A stretch of DNA of 64,000 nucleotides, from NCBI GenBank assembly GCA_945861275.1, contig CAMATZ010000011.1, forward strand, positions 1 to 64,000, in the 5' to 3' direction. The notes below the pieces were generated by a model. The model saw only the letters and a list, made by a program, of their open reading frames with translations, made no database searches and was not told where the DNA came from. Both the position numbers and the translations under genes were made by a program. Of this stretch, positions 44,352 through 53,431 are shown in pieces. This DNA comes from Bordetella parapertussis. GTDB taxonomy: Bacteria > Pseudomonadota > Gammaproteobacteria > Burkholderiales > SG8-41. Within the stretch, counting starts at the first letter, position 1. Each line of letters begins with the position of its first letter.

Positions 44352-45200
44352 ATGTCAGGCGTTCCAGGCATTTTACCGCATCTCCTCAGTACAGCTTTGT
44401 GCGCGATTCTCTATGCTGCGCTGGCTTTTTATTTCTGGCGCAGGCACTGGTCCGGCGCTGCCATCGCCGACAACGCGTCCGCGTCACGCCGTGGCATCGA
44501 GCACGCCGCCTTGCTGGCGCCTTTTGCACTGCACAGTTGGTTACTGGCTGGTTCCCTGTTCGGCGATACGGGCATGGTTCTGGGCGTGGGCAACGCACTG
44601 TCGCTGATACTCTGGCTCACGGTGTTGATCTACGGCATGGGCAGCCTGTTCTATCGACTTGACGGTCTGCATGCGCTGGTGCTGCCGGCGGCAGCGGTCG
44701 CCGTGATGCTGCCGGTGGTGTTTCCTTCCACTCATGCATTGGCGAATACGGGAACGCTGGCATTCAAAGCGCATCTGCTGATTTCAATGGCCGCCTACAG
44801 CCTGTTCACCATTGCATCGCTGCATGTGATGCTGATGGCGATCATGGAACGGCGGCTGCACACGGGCACGCTGCCGCAGTCGCTGCGCAGCATGCCGCCG
44901 CTGCTGACCATGGAAACCCTGTTGTTTCGCATTATCGCGGCGGGCTTTGTGTTGCTGACGCTCACCATCGCCAGCGGCGTATTGTTTTCGGAAGAACTGT
45001 TTGGCAAGCCCGCGCGCTTTTCGCACAAAACCGTATTCGGTGTGCTGTCGTGGCTGATTTTCGGCGCGCTGCTCGGCGGGAGAATGATTTACGGTTGGCG
45101 CGGACGTACTGCCGTGCGCTGGACGCTGGCCGGATTTCTGATGCTGGTGCTGGCCTACATCGGCAGCAAGTTCGTGCTGGAAGTTATTCTGGGTCGCTAG
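44352..45200 (+). CDS. ypjD: Cytochrome c assembly (CcsA/YpjD) family membrane protein
   Basis: 282 residues with about eight hydrophobic helices, for example ALSLILWLTVLIYGMGSLFYRL and the last helix FLMLVLAYIGSKFVLEVIL. The family core is seen in HLLISMAAYSLFTIASLHVML and in the conserved HKTVFGVLSWLIFGALL, with the His residues typical of heme-handling CcsA/CcmC relatives. The exact role of YpjD-type proteins is not established. Position next to ffh supports the assignment. Confidence 0.88.
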   Translation: MSGVPGILPHLLSTALCAILYAALAFYFWRRHWSGAAIADNASASRRGIEHAALLAPFALHSWLLAGSLFGDTGMVLGVGNALSLILWLTVLIYGMGSLFYRLDGLHALVLPAAAVAVMLPVVFPSTHALANTGTLAFKAHLLISMAAYSLFTIASLHVMLMAIMERRLHTGTLPQSLRSMPPLLTMETLLFRIIAAGFVLLTLTIASGVLFSEELFGKPARFSHKTVFGVLSWLIFGALLGGRMIYGWRGRTAVRWTLAGFLMLVLAYIGSKFVLEVILGR

Positions 45201-45237
45201 AATTATTATTTAAAACAAATAGTTACGGCAACACTAC

Positions 45238-46110
45238 TTGCGACCCGCACAACTCGCCTGGCTGATCGCGCTGGGCGCGATCTGGGGATCATCCTTTTTG
45301 TTCATGAAAATCGCGGTACCAGCCATGGGGCCGTCGGTGCTGATGGGTGGACGCATATTCATAGGCGCAGTCGCCCTGTCTGTCGTCGCATGGTTCATCA
45401 AAAAATCACTGCCGCGCGGCAGGCAGTGGACGCCCGCCATCGTCACCGGCATTTTTTACGCCGCGCTGCCCTTGTTCCTGTGGGGCTACGCGGCGCAGCA
45501 ACTCAGCGTCTCGCTGCTGTCGATTATCAACGCCACCGCGCCGTTGTTCGCCGCCTTGCTGTCGCTCATGTGGCGGCCGGGGCACAAGCGCATGGGCGCG
45601 CGCGGCGTGGCGGGCCTGGCACTGGGATTCGCGGGTGTCGCCGTGCTGGTGGGCGGCGAAGGTCTCAGCGACAGCACGCCGCCCGCACTGTCCATCGCCG
45701 CCGCGTTTCTCGCCAGCCTGCTGTATGGCACGATTTCCAATTACTGGCAAACGGCCAAGGGCATGGATGCTTTTTCCAATGTGCTCGGCAGTTTGTGGAT
45801 AGCCACGCTGGTGTCGGCGCCGCTGATGATGGCGTTTCCCGTGCGCGAAACGCCGAGCGTGGCAGCGTGGAGTTCGGTCGCGGCATTGGGCATACTCTGC
45901 ACCGCCATCGCCTACGTCGCGTACTTCCGGCTGGTCGAGCAAATCGGCGCCGCGCGGGCGCTCACCGTGACCTATCTGATTCCCGTCTTTGGCACTTTAT
46001 GGGGCGTGGTGTTTCTGGGCGAACGCATAGGCATACACCATGTGCTGGGCGCGGCGATGATCATCGGCGGCATCGCACTGGTGGCGCGGGTGCAGAGCAT
46101 GCAGCCCTGA
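45238..46110 (+). CDS. EamA/DMT-superfamily transporter
   Basis: 290 residues with ten predicted membrane helices in two EamA halves. WLIALGAIWGSSFLFMKIA opens the first half, and LSIAAAFLASLLYGTISNYW opens the second. The end has GTLWGVVFLGERIGIHHVLGAAMIIGGIAL, the usual GExxxxxxxxG-x-xLI signature. DMT members export amino acids or other small metabolites; the substrate is unknown. It starts with TTG at 45238, 37 bp after ypjD, so it may be co-transcribed. Confidence 0.9.
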   Translation: MRPAQLAWLIALGAIWGSSFLFMKIAVPAMGPSVLMGGRIFIGAVALSVVAWFIKKSLPRGRQWTPAIVTGIFYAALPLFLWGYAAQQLSVSLLSIINATAPLFAALLSLMWRPGHKRMGARGVAGLALGFAGVAVLVGGEGLSDSTPPALSIAAAFLASLLYGTISNYWQTAKGMDAFSNVLGSLWIATLVSAPLMMAFPVRETPSVAAWSSVAALGILCTAIAYVAYFRLVEQIGAARALTVTYLIPVFGTLWGVVFLGERIGIHHVLGAAMIIGGIALVARVQSMQP

Positions 46111-46177
46111 TTCGCGTGACGCCGTCTGCTGCGTCTACACTTTTCGCTCATAGACCATTCAACCCAAAGAACACTTC

Positions 46178-46239
46178 GACAGGATTAACAGGATGCACAG
46201 GATAAAACCTCCATCCGGGTCTATCCTGTTAATCCTGTC
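46178..46239. repeat. 17-bp perfect inverted repeat (GACAGGATTAACAGGAT)
   Basis: GACAGGATTAACAGGAT at 46178-46194 is the exact reverse complement of 46223-46239, separated by 28 bp. It lies between the EamA gene and phnD. Its distance from the phnD start makes regulation unlikely. Confidence 0.6.
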
Positions 46240-46333
46240 TATCGATGTTATTAATAGGCGCGAAATCCATGTACACTTACCTCGATTTGGGGGCCGTGCG
46301 GATATCGGGTACGTAGACAAGGAGGAACTTACG

Positions 46334-47338
46334 ATGATTGGTTTTGGCCGGCTGGTAGGCGTCATTGCTGTATTGTTTTTTGTCGGTCTTGTCCCGGACA
46401 CCGCGCTCGCGCAAAAAGCATGCGCCCAGCGTGGCGATCTGGAGAGCCGTTATTGCGATGAAGACGGCGATCTGCTTGCGGACGCGCCCAAGGACCCGAA
46501 GCTGCTGCAGAATCCCGCTACATTGGTGTTCTCGTACGCGCCGGTGGAAGACCCTGCGGTCTACGAAAACGTCTTCAGCGACTTCCTGGCGCATCTGGCC
46601 AAGGTGACGGGCAAACGGATTCGCTGGTTTCCGGCAGAGTCTTATGCCGCTCAGGTTGAAGCCATGCGCTCGGGGCGGCTGCATATCGCAGGTGTGGCCA
46701 CCGGGCCGACGCCATACGCGGTGAATCTGGCGGGCTTCGTGCCCGTCGTCGTCATGCAGCGCCCGGACGGCAGCATCGGTTATGCCCTGCAGCTCATCAC
46801 CCATCGCGACAGCGCCATCAAAACCATCGCCGATCTGAAGGGAAAACGTGTCGCGCATGTTACGCCCTCGTCCAATTCAGGGGATATCGCCCCGCGCGCG
46901 CTGTTCAAGGCGCTCGGTATTGATCCGGGTAAGGACTACGAGGTGCTGTACTCAGGCAAGCATGACAACTCGATCATGGGTGTGGTGAATCGCGACTACG
47001 ATGCGGCGCCGGTGGCATCCACTGTGCTCGAGCGCATGCAGGCACGCGGGATGTTCAAACCCGGAACGCTGCGCGTGGTTTATGAATCAGCGCCTTTCCC
47101 ACGCGGGCCTTTCGGCATTGCGCACAACCTCACGCCCGAGCTTAAGGCCAGGATCAAGGAAGCCTTCCTCGGTTTCGACTTCAAGAAGTCCAAACTCGCC
47201 ACCGAGTTCAAGGACACCGAGCGCTTCGCCGAGGTCAGCTACAAAGAAGCATGGCGCGACATTCGCACGATCCAGAAAGCAAGCGGCGTAAGCTATACGC
47301 AGGAGAGTCTTTCCAAACTGAGCCGCAAAGCGGAATAA
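46334..47338 (+). CDS. phnD: Phosphonate-type ABC transporter substrate-binding protein PhnD
   Basis: 334 residues from the ATG at 46334 with GGAGG ten bases upstream. Signal peptide MIGFGRLVGVIAVLFFVGLV. The PhnD fold is shown by LVFSYAPVEDPAVYENVFSDFLAHL, VEAMRSGRLHIAGVATGPT, TIADLKGKRVAHVTPSSNSGDIAPRALF and the VVYESAPFPRGPFGIAHNL hinge part. An unusual N-terminal insert with two Cys (KACAQRGDLESRYCDEDGD) precedes the domain. The family binds phosphonates, phosphite or similar anions. First gene of phnDCEE. Confidence 0.93.
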   Translation: MIGFGRLVGVIAVLFFVGLVPDTALAQKACAQRGDLESRYCDEDGDLLADAPKDPKLLQNPATLVFSYAPVEDPAVYENVFSDFLAHLAKVTGKRIRWFPAESYAAQVEAMRSGRLHIAGVATGPTPYAVNLAGFVPVVVMQRPDGSIGYALQLITHRDSAIKTIADLKGKRVAHVTPSSNSGDIAPRALFKALGIDPGKDYEVLYSGKHDNSIMGVVNRDYDAAPVASTVLERMQARGMFKPGTLRVVYESAPFPRGPFGIAHNLTPELKARIKEAFLGFDFKKSKLATEFKDTERFAEVSYKEAWRDIRTIQKASGVSYTQESLSKLSRKAE

Positions 47339-47341
47339 CGG

Positions 47342-48175
47342 GTGACGGACCCTGCCGCAGCGGCATTGGCGGACGCGCCGCCGCTGCTTTCGATTAAAGA
47401 GCTGACGAAGGTTTACGCTGGCGGACAGCGCGCGCTCGATGCGGTCAGCCTCAGCGTCGAGCGCTCGCAGGTGATTGCGGTCATCGGCTCTTCGGGCGCT
47501 GGCAAGAGCACCCTGATTCGCTGCATCAACCGCCTGGTCGAACCGACAGCGGGGCAGGTGTGGCTGCACGGGCTCGACCTGGTTTCGCTGCCGCGACGCG
47601 AACTGCGCCACGCCCGCCGGCGCATCGGCATGATCTTCCAGGAGTTCAATCTGGTCGAACGGCTGACGGTGATGGAGAACGTGCTCTCCGGGCGCTTGGG
47701 TTCAGTCGGGTTTTTTGCATCGCTGTGGCGCCGTTATCCGGCGCATGACATTTCGGGCGCCTACGCACTGCTCGATCGTGTGGGTTTGGCGGGCTATCAG
47801 GATACACGTGCCGATGCACTCTCCGGCGGGCAGCGCCAGCGGGTGGGCATTGCGCGCGCGCTGATGCAGGATCCGGACCTGCTGCTGGTGGATGAGCCCA
47901 CCGCAAGCCTGGATCCGAAAACAGCGCGTCAGATCATGCGCCTGATCCGCGAGCTTGCGATCGAGCGCAACCGCCCGGCACTGATCAACATCCATGATGT
48001 TGCGTTGGCGCAGACCTTTGCCGACCGCGTGATCGCGCTCAAAGCCGGACAGGTTGTATTTGACGGACTGCCGGGAGCGCTCACACCCGCGGTGCTCACC
48101 GACATCTATGGCGCCGAAGACTGGAGCCAGACCATACGCCGCGTGGACGAAGATGACAGTGGGACGCCGGCGTGA
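47342..48175 (+). CDS. phnC: Phosphonate-type ABC transporter ATP-binding protein PhnC
   Basis: 277 residues, starting with GTG at 47342 three bases after phnD. Walker [11 protein letters not shown]-loop [17 protein letters not shown], signature [13 protein letters not shown], Walker [13 protein letters not shown] and the switch His in NIHDVAL are all present. The [18 protein letters not shown] segment is typical of PhnC. It powers import together with the two permeases downstream. The stop overlaps the phnE start by four bases. Confidence 0.95.
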   Translation: MTDPAAAALADAPPLLSIKELTKVYAGGQRALDAVSLSVERSQVIAVIGSSGAGKSTLIRCINRLVEPTAGQVWLHGLDLVSLPRRELRHARRRIGMIFQEFNLVERLTVMENVLSGRLGSVGFFASLWRRYPAHDISGAYALLDRVGLAGYQDTRADALSGGQRQRVGIARALMQDPDLLLVDEPTASLDPKTARQIMRLIRELAIERNRPALINIHDVALAQTFADRVIALKAGQVVFDGLPGALTPAVLTDIYGAEDWSQTIRRVDEDDSGTPA

Positions 48176-48972
48176 ACACGCTGTCTTATCCGACGACCTG
48201 GCGGGCGCCGGCGCTGTTTGGCAGCCTTCGGCGCCAGCGGCTGATGATCGGCGCTGGCGTGCTGTACCTGTTTTGGTCGTTGTCCGATCTCAATGTCGAC
48301 CTCGACCGCGTGCTCGCTGGTTTCCCGCGCGCGTGGGACATACTGGTGCGCATGCTCCCACCCGACTTCGGGCGCTGGCAGCTGCTGCTGAACGGTATGC
48401 TGGAAAGCGTGCAGATTGCGCTCGCTGCCACACTTGCGGGGGTGCTCCTTAGCGTTCCGCTGGGGCTTGCTGCGGCGCGTAATCTCGCGCCGCGTGCCGT
48501 CTACCTGGCGGCGCGCGGATTTATCGTGCTCGGGCGCACCTTGCACGAGGTCATTATCGCGATCTTCTGCGTCAAGCTGTTCGGCTTCGGGCCGGTCGCG
48601 GGCCTGCTCACCCTGGCATTTGCCTCCGCCATCTTTCTCGGCAAGATGCTGGCCGAGGACATTGAGAACGTGCGCCTCGGTCCCGTCGAAGCCGTGCGGG
48701 CAACCGGCGCCGGATTCGGTCAGACTGTGCTGTACGCCATCGTGCCGCAAGTGCTCGCGCGCACCGTCGGTATGCTGATCTATCGTCTCGATGCCAATGT
48801 CCGTCATTCCACTGTGATCGGGATCGTCGGCGCAGGCGGTATCGGGCAGACGCTGTCGGCATCGTTTTCGCGCTATGACTTCGATTTTGCCGCCGCCATC
48901 CTGCTGAGCATCATCGCGCTGGTGGCTCTGGGTGAATGGTTCAGCGACTGGGTGCGCAGGAAGCTGCGGTGA
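48172..48972 (+). CDS. phnE: Phosphonate-type ABC transporter permease PhnE (first)
   Basis: 266 residues with about five to six membrane helices. It starts with GTG at 48172, overlapping phn[30 protein letters not shown] opens the permease domain, and the cytoplasmic EAA loop reads [23 protein letters not shown]. The end has [25 protein letters not shown], a PhnE hallmark. Forms a heterodimer with the next gene product in the inner membrane. Confidence 0.94.
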   Translation: MNTLSYPTTWRAPALFGSLRRQRLMIGAGVLYLFWSLSDLNVDLDRVLAGFPRAWDILVRMLPPDFGRWQLLLNGMLESVQIALAATLAGVLLSVPLGLAAARNLAPRAVYLAARGFIVLGRTLHEVIIAIFCVKLFGFGPVAGLLTLAFASAIFLGKMLAEDIENVRLGPVEAVRATGAGFGQTVLYAIVPQVLARTVGMLIYRLDANVRHSTVIGIVGAGGIGQTLSASFSRYDFDFAAAILLSIIALVALGEWFSDWVRRKLR

Positions 48973-49781
48973 GCAAGCTGAAAACCGAGACCCGCTATCC
49001 CGAGGTGTGGCGCCGGTGCACGCTGCGCGAGTCTGTGCTCGGATGGTTGTGGACAGCCGCGATCGCCTGTGCGGCAGCATGGTCGGTGTCTGCGCTCGAT
49101 ATCGAATGGGCGTTCTTCGCCGATGCGCACGTGCAGGCATTCGATCTCATGCAACGGATGTGGCCGCCGCGCTGGTCGTACCTGCCGCTTATCGTGCGGC
49201 CTCTGATCGAGACCATCCATATCGCGACGCTCGGCACTGCGATCGCCCTCGTGCTCTCGCTCCCGCTCGCTTTTCTCAGTGCACGCAACACCACCTTGAA
49301 CGGATTCACCTGGGCCATAGGACGCGCACTGCTGGTGGCCTCGCGCTCAGTGAACACCGTCATCTGGGGACTGCTGTTTGTGGCGATCTTGGGGCCGGGT
49401 CCGCTTGCCGGCATCGCGGCAGTTGCTGCACGCTCGGTGGGGTTCCTCGCCAAACTGCTGGCCGAGGCAATCGAGGAGGCCGGTCGCGGGCAGATCGAGG
49501 CGATTGAGGCAACGGGCGCGAGCACGGCGCAAGTGTATTTGCTCGGCATTCTGCCGCAGGTCATGCCGGTGCTGATCGGCACCACCGTCTACCGCTGGGA
49601 TATCAACGTGCGCGAATCCAGCGTGCTGGGTTTCGTCGGTGCCGGCGGCATCGGACTCTACCTGTATGCATCCATCAACCAGTTCGCCTGGCAGCAGGTG
49701 CTCGTCGTGTTGGCCGCGATCTTGGCCATTGTCATTGCCAGTGAAGCGTTTTCGGCCTATGTCCGCGCCCGCATCTCCTGA
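48969..49781 (+). CDS. phnE: Phosphonate-type ABC transporter permease PhnE (second)
   Basis: 270 residues starting with GTG at 48969 (GTGA overlap with the first permease). IRPLIETIHIATLGTAIALVLSLPLAFLSARN-type helices (limits about residues 68-98), the EAA loop AIEATGASTAQVYLLGILPQVMP, and YRWDINVRESSVLGFVGAGGIGLYL match PhnE. Two permeases in tandem are a known variant of phosphonate and phosphite importers. The 3' end overlaps the HAD gene by 23 bp. Confidence 0.94.
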   Translation: MSKLKTETRYPEVWRRCTLRESVLGWLWTAAIACAAAWSVSALDIEWAFFADAHVQAFDLMQRMWPPRWSYLPLIVRPLIETIHIATLGTAIALVLSLPLAFLSARNTTLNGFTWAIGRALLVASRSVNTVIWGLLFVAILGPGPLAGIAAVAARSVGFLAKLLAEAIEEAGRGQIEAIEATGASTAQVYLLGILPQVMPVLIGTTVYRWDINVRESSVLGFVGAGGIGLYLYASINQFAWQQVLVVLAAILAIVIASEAFSAYVRARIS

Positions 49782-50679
49782 CGGCGTGCGCGCGCAGCGC
49801 GCCGACTATGGCCGTGTCCTGCCGGTGGCAGGCATGGCGAATCTGGCTGAGGCGTTCGATGGGTTCATCCTCGATCAGTGGGGCGTGCTGCATGATGGCG
49901 CGCGACCCTACGCTGGTGCGGCCGCATGCCTCGCACGGCTGCGCGCGCAGGGCAAGCACGTCGTCGTGCTGTCGAATTCCGGCAAGGGCGAGGACTACAA
50001 CCTCGAACTCATGCGGCGGATGGGATTCGAGCGTGCGCTGTTCGATCGACTCGTCTCCGCGGGTGAGGATGCACGCCATGCAATCGCCACACGCAACAAT
50101 GCATTTCATCGTTCGCTCGGGACGCGCTGCTTCGCCTTTACGCGCGACGGTGACCGCACTGTGCTCGAAGGCATCGGGCTTGATCTCGTCGATCGGATGG
50201 AAGATGCCGAGTTTCTGGCCGTGCTTGGCAGCGATTCGCCGCAGCGACTTTTGGCCGGCTACGAAGCGGAATTGCGACTAGGGATCGTCCACGCTCTGCC
50301 GATGATTTGCGCCAATCCGGATCTATGGCGTTTTGCCGCGGGCGGCATGATCGAGGCGCCGGGGGTGCTCGCGCGGCGCTACGAGGCGCTCGGCGGTGCG
50401 GTGTTTTACCATGGCAAGCCGCATCCGGCGATCTACAGATCCTGCCTCGAAGTGCTCGGATGTTCTCGGGAGCGTGTGCTTGCGGTCGGTGACTCAATCG
50501 ATCACGATATCCTCGGTGCGAATCGCGCCGGCATCCGCAGCGCGCTGGTGACCGGTGGTGTGCATGCCAGCGCACTGGGCGTGACCTGGGGCGAAATGCC
50601 TGACGCAGAAGCCTGGCGCGGTTTCGCGGCAGATGCGGTAGCTACACCCGACTATTTATTACCTGCGTTCGTGTGGTAG
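49759..50679 (+). CDS. HAD-superfamily class IIA hydrolase
   Basis: 306 residues from the ATG at 49759, inside the end of the second phnE, so it is translationally coupled. HAD motif I FDGFILDQWGVLHDG, motif II VVLSNSGKG, and motif III/IV region HGKPHPAIY with GDSIDHDILGANRAG are visible; the class IIA cap lies between motifs II and III. It resembles the TIGR01459-type HAD-IIA group. Its fusion-like overlap with the importer suggests it dephosphorylates the imported compound or a product. No C-P lyase or phosphonatase gene is present in the window. Confidence 0.9.
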   Translation: MSAPASPDGVRAQRADYGRVLPVAGMANLAEAFDGFILDQWGVLHDGARPYAGAAACLARLRAQGKHVVVLSNSGKGEDYNLELMRRMGFERALFDRLVSAGEDARHAIATRNNAFHRSLGTRCFAFTRDGDRTVLEGIGLDLVDRMEDAEFLAVLGSDSPQRLLAGYEAELRLGIVHALPMICANPDLWRFAAGGMIEAPGVLARRYEALGGAVFYHGKPHPAIYRSCLEVLGCSRERVLAVGDSIDHDILGANRAGIRSALVTGGVHASALGVTWGEMPDAEAWRGFAADAVATPDYLLPAFVW

Positions 50680-50699
50680 GCGTAAATGCATTGCTGCTG

Positions 50700-50748
50700 G
50701 GATTTCACGATTTGCAGGGACGCGAATCGCTGCAGGTCGTGCTGCAGG
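50700..50748 (+). repeat. Left copy of a 49-bp exact direct repeat
   Basis: Identical to 54709-54757, inside the LVIVD-repeat protein gene, where it encodes GFHDLQGRESLQVVLQ. Homology stops sharply on both sides. The left copy is therefore a displaced piece of that gene and is out of its native context. Confidence 0.9.
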
Positions 50749-50757
50749 CGCTATGCG

Positions 50758-50952
50758 ATGGCGTTGACGCCTCCAGCGCAAATCGCGCGCGTGGTGGCAA
50801 AAGACATCGATGATGATGCGATGCTCGACTGCGCGCTCGCGGCGCAGGCGGATTGGATCGACTCCGGCGACACGCATCTGCTCAGTCTGAAGAATTATAA
50901 GGGTATGCGCATCATCGATGCGGCGAAAGCGGTGCGTGCAATGGCGCAGTAG
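50758..50952 (+). pseudogene. PIN-domain (VapC-like) toxin, C-terminal remnant
   Basis: About 64 residues read ARVVAKDIDDDAMLDCALAA then QADWIDSGDTHLLSLKNYKG and MRIIDAAKAV. This is the C-terminal third of PIN-domain proteins of the putative toxin family with D-x-D-D and SGD-x-x-LL. The N-terminal half with the first catalytic Asp is missing; the frame runs back into the 49-bp repeat. It ends at the repeat motif at 50952. Confidence 0.75.
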
Positions 50953-50974
50953 GCAACAGTAAAGACCTGACCCC
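50952..50974. repeat. GGCAACAGTAAAGACCTGAC motif (element end)
   Basis: Same motif as at 27460-27482 and, as a facing pair, at 53432-53525. Here it forms the junction between the PIN remnant and the amidohydrolase remnant. Confidence 0.6.
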
Positions 50975-51175
50975 GGGCGCAGGCGCAAGCACCTCAGCCG
51001 CCTGCCTCTCGACCACTGTGCCCTTGAAGAAATCCGGGTTCGTGCGGCCCCAGAAGCGCACCGCGTTGGTGAACATGAAATCGCGGAAATCGTCGTCGTC
51101 GAGCAGTCCGTGCTCGACCAGCTCGTACGCTTCGGGTACCACCTCGGTCATGTCCGGCACGTCGAAGTGGCCCAT
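50975..51175 (-). pseudogene. Amidohydrolase family, C-terminal remnant
   Basis: The minus-strand frame reads MGHFDVPDMTEVVPEAYELV then EHGLLDDDDFRDFMFTNAVR and FWGRTNPDFFKGTVVERQAA. This is the conserved end of amidohydrolase-2 proteins (late Asp helix and FTN-x-x-RF). All metal ligands upstream are missing. It stops at the GACCTGACCCC motif, as if cut by it. Confidence 0.75.
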
Positions 51176-51233
51176 GCCCCATCAGTAGTCCGGCGTTCTT
51201 CTGACCACCTTCCAATTTGTTTAGCGCAGAGAA

Positions 51234-52133
51234 TCACCCCTTTTTCACGCGCAATGCGCAAGGTCCCTTAGCGTTCCGTCCGAGGACATAGATAACCTTA
51301 TCTCCCTTAGCCAGATCAGCGTAGTCGGTGTCTAGCAATGTGGAGTGATGAAAGAACAGGTTGTCCCCGCCACCATCAGGTCGCAAGAACCCATACCCAT
51401 CTTGCGCGGTGACAATGCTTCCCGATCTGGGTTCTACGGACCCATCGCTAGCGGGTCTACTCGCTTCGACGCCCTCGGACGGGGTTTCCTTTCGTTGAAC
51501 GAATAGTCCAGCAATCAACGGATCCTTTTTCCTGCTTCGTGCCTCGATCTCAGTATGCATTTCCAACCTGTATGTAGCTTCGTCAAGTAGGGCTTGGCTC
51601 GTTCTTGTCTCCCGCTCATTGCCAGTTTCGTCTACGTACTTGAAATCCCATGCGAGAACCATCGTTCTCGTACCGATCGTGTGTAGCTTTCTAAGCAACG
51701 GCAAGTAGTCTCCGTCGCCGGCAATCAACACCGTAACGCTAAAGCGCTTGTACATGGCGAGCTCAAACGCCTCTAGGGCAAACGAGACGTCGATCCCCTT
51801 TTCTCCGCGAGGCGACAGCGGGAGAAAGTGCGTAATGACACCCGCTCTCATTAGGGTATCTTCCCAGACACGTTCGCGGTAAAGAGAATCGCGTTCTAAT
51901 GCATCCGCTGCAGATAGCCGTCCTCGGAAATAGTGGGCGTCTACAATTCTGCAGCGATCAGCATCCACGCCCTCGGCTTCGTGGACCGCATTCACAATGA
52001 AGTGATGCAAGCCGGTGACGCTAAGTCGCGCTTTGCGTTCGTGCCTATATAGGTAATAGTTACTCACATGCGAGAAAAACTGACCGTCGTAGAACACCCC
52101 GACCCTAGTGAATTGCTTTTCGCCTAGTTCCAT
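51234..52133 (-). CDS. NYN-domain (LabA/DUF88-like) protein with C-terminal cold-shock domain
   Basis: 299 residues from the ATG at 52133. Residues about 8-180 form a NYN/PIN-like nuclease fold: VGVFYDGQFFSHV with the first acidic residue, KGIDVSFALEAFELAMYKRF, and VTVLIAGDGDYLPLLRKL with the GDGDY acidic pair. Residues about 232-299 are a cold-shock/S1-like domain: GSIVTAQDGYGFLRPDGGGDNLFFH, ending LGRNAKGPCALRV. The fusion suggests a single-chain RNA-binding ribonuclease. It is the third of three compact minus-strand genes starting at 52919. Confidence 0.87.
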   Translation of the reverse strand: MELGEKQFTRVGVFYDGQFFSHVSNYYLYRHERKARLSVTGLHHFIVNAVHEAEGVDADRCRIVDAHYFRGRLSAADALERDSLYRERVWEDTLMRAGVITHFLPLSPRGEKGIDVSFALEAFELAMYKRFSVTVLIAGDGDYLPLLRKLHTIGTRTMVLAWDFKYVDETGNERETRTSQALLDEATYRLEMHTEIEARSRKKDPLIAGLFVQRKETPSEGVEASRPASDGSVEPRSGSIVTAQDGYGFLRPDGGGDNLFFHHSTLLDTDYADLAKGDKVIYVLGRNAKGPCALRVKKG

Positions 52134-52183
52134 GCTTTGCGCTCCTATAGCTTCGTTAACGAATAGTCCGTCTACGCCAGATG

Positions 52184-52630
52184 TCAGTCGACGTACTCGG
52201 GAATCGACTCGGAGACGACGCGGACACATTCCTCCGTCAACCGATTGCGATTTTGCTGTGCGCTCAAATCACCGCCGGTGTGCGCTGCGCGTAACACGGC
52301 GTTGTGCGTTGCTGACCATAACTGCGCCGGATGGTAGTGAAATCTGCCTTGCGTCCATTTTGGATGACCACTTCGACCCACCGAATGGAGTTCTTTTCTT
52401 CCCGCGCCGGCGTTCGTGTACATCGGAACCCAAAGGCCGCAATCATCGCTTGCACCGATGCATAGGAAAAAGTGCCCGCCCCTAACCCGAAAGTCGCCGG
52501 GACAGGTATAGGTCGCTCCACACTCTTCAAGCTCATCAGGGTCAAGATGCAACACGAGGCCGCGATCAATCTCGTTTTTCGGGATCAAGCGGCCTCCCTT
52601 CGGTCCAACGTGCACACGTCCGACCGCCAC
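52184..52630 (-). CDS. Hypothetical protein
   Basis: 148 residues; no family recognised. The sequence has a Gly/Cys-rich middle (LEECGATYTCPGDFRVRGG then FFLCIGASDDCGLWVPMY) and no signal peptide. It overlaps the previous gene by 64 bp and lies 50 bp before the NYN-cold-shock gene, so the three may be one unit. Part of the overlap region could instead be non-coding. Confidence 0.5.
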   Translation of the reverse strand: MAVGRVHVGPKGGRLIPKNEIDRGLVLHLDPDELEECGATYTCPGDFRVRGGHFFLCIGASDDCGLWVPMYTNAGAGRKELHSVGRSGHPKWTQGRFHYHPAQLWSATHNAVLRAAHTGGDLSAQQNRNRLTEECVRVVSESIPEYVD

Positions 52631-52919
52631 TTGGATTCGTGGTGCGTCTTGCGCCAGAACGCAACCAATCGCAGAGTGTGTTTGGAGTTACCGTGTACTG
52701 GGCCGCGAAGTCGCCCCGATGAATTTTTCGGCGAATAACTGAAATGAATCTACGGACATCGCTGTAGGGCCATGTGCCGTTGTTCCAGAATTGCTCAAGC
52801 CAGCACTCGAAAGCCCGACGCTGTAGCTCGGTGCGCGAATGACGCGCTAGTGCTGCACGGCTCTGATGCTCTGGCAAAAATCGACGGGCCGATACTGCCG
52901 CCCGGATAGGCAGGGTCAT
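52566..52919 (-). CDS. Hypothetical protein
   Basis: 117 residues from the ATG at 52919, which has a full AAGGAGG five bases upstream; the strength of this site is the main support. Residues LARHSRTELQRRAFECWLEQ and FISVIRRKIHRGDFAAQY suggest a small helical, basic protein. No known family is recognised. First of the three minus-strand genes leading to the NYN fusion. Confidence 0.5.
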   Translation of the reverse strand: MTLPIRAAVSARRFLPEHQSRAALARHSRTELQRRAFECWLEQFWNNGTWPYSDVRRFISVIRRKIHRGDFAAQYTVTPNTLCDWLRSGARRTTNPSGGRTCARWTEGRPLDPEKRD

Positions 52920-52943
52920 AATTACCTCCTTTATTACCCCCAC

Positions 52944-53431
52944 TAGCGCCCCAATGCGAGCCCAGCAGGTTTAAGTTAACTATTTCTATTTTGATCCCCG
53001 GTATTCCCCATTGGAGAACGCCTGGTATTGACATCTATACGTATGCCCTCTGAGAGGGCGTCACATCTATTTCGAGCTAATCGATATCTAGTTACATCTA
53101 ATGCTTATACATCCAGATTAGCTGCTTGCTGGACGTAATGCAATAGGACGCGGACAGGAAAAATCGGTCTGCCAACCTCAGCGGACGCAATCGTGAGCCT
53201 TACATCCTTTTCGTCGGGGTATCGGAATTTTAAACCCCCTTTTTCACCAATCGGCAATCTAGCCCGCGACGGGCGCACAGTCAATGGCGTGAATTTTCAC
53301 CACGCCCGCCGTTCCCCCGCAGAATCTTGCCCCGCGAAATATTCCACATCGGCTGAGTTGCGACCCATCGACGCCCTTACATGAGTGCAAGCCGAACCAA
53401 CCCGTCAGCCCTGGCAAAAACCAGCACGAAA
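52944..53431. other. Intergenic region without a recognisable gene
   Basis: AT-richer sequence with the hairpin CCCTCTGAGAGGG near 53047 and nothing that looks like a gene. It probably holds the promoter of the minus-strand unit that starts at 52919. Confidence 0.4.

Noticed and set aside
48106-49140. 344-residue minus-strand frame
   Set aside because: Antisense to the phnE genes; no motif, and Arg/His/Gln-rich as expected for a GC-driven shadow.
50686-50757. Start of the PIN-remnant frame as a genuine N-terminus
   Set aside because: These codons are the 49-bp repeat copied from another gene, read in a different frame (Cys/Arg-rich product).
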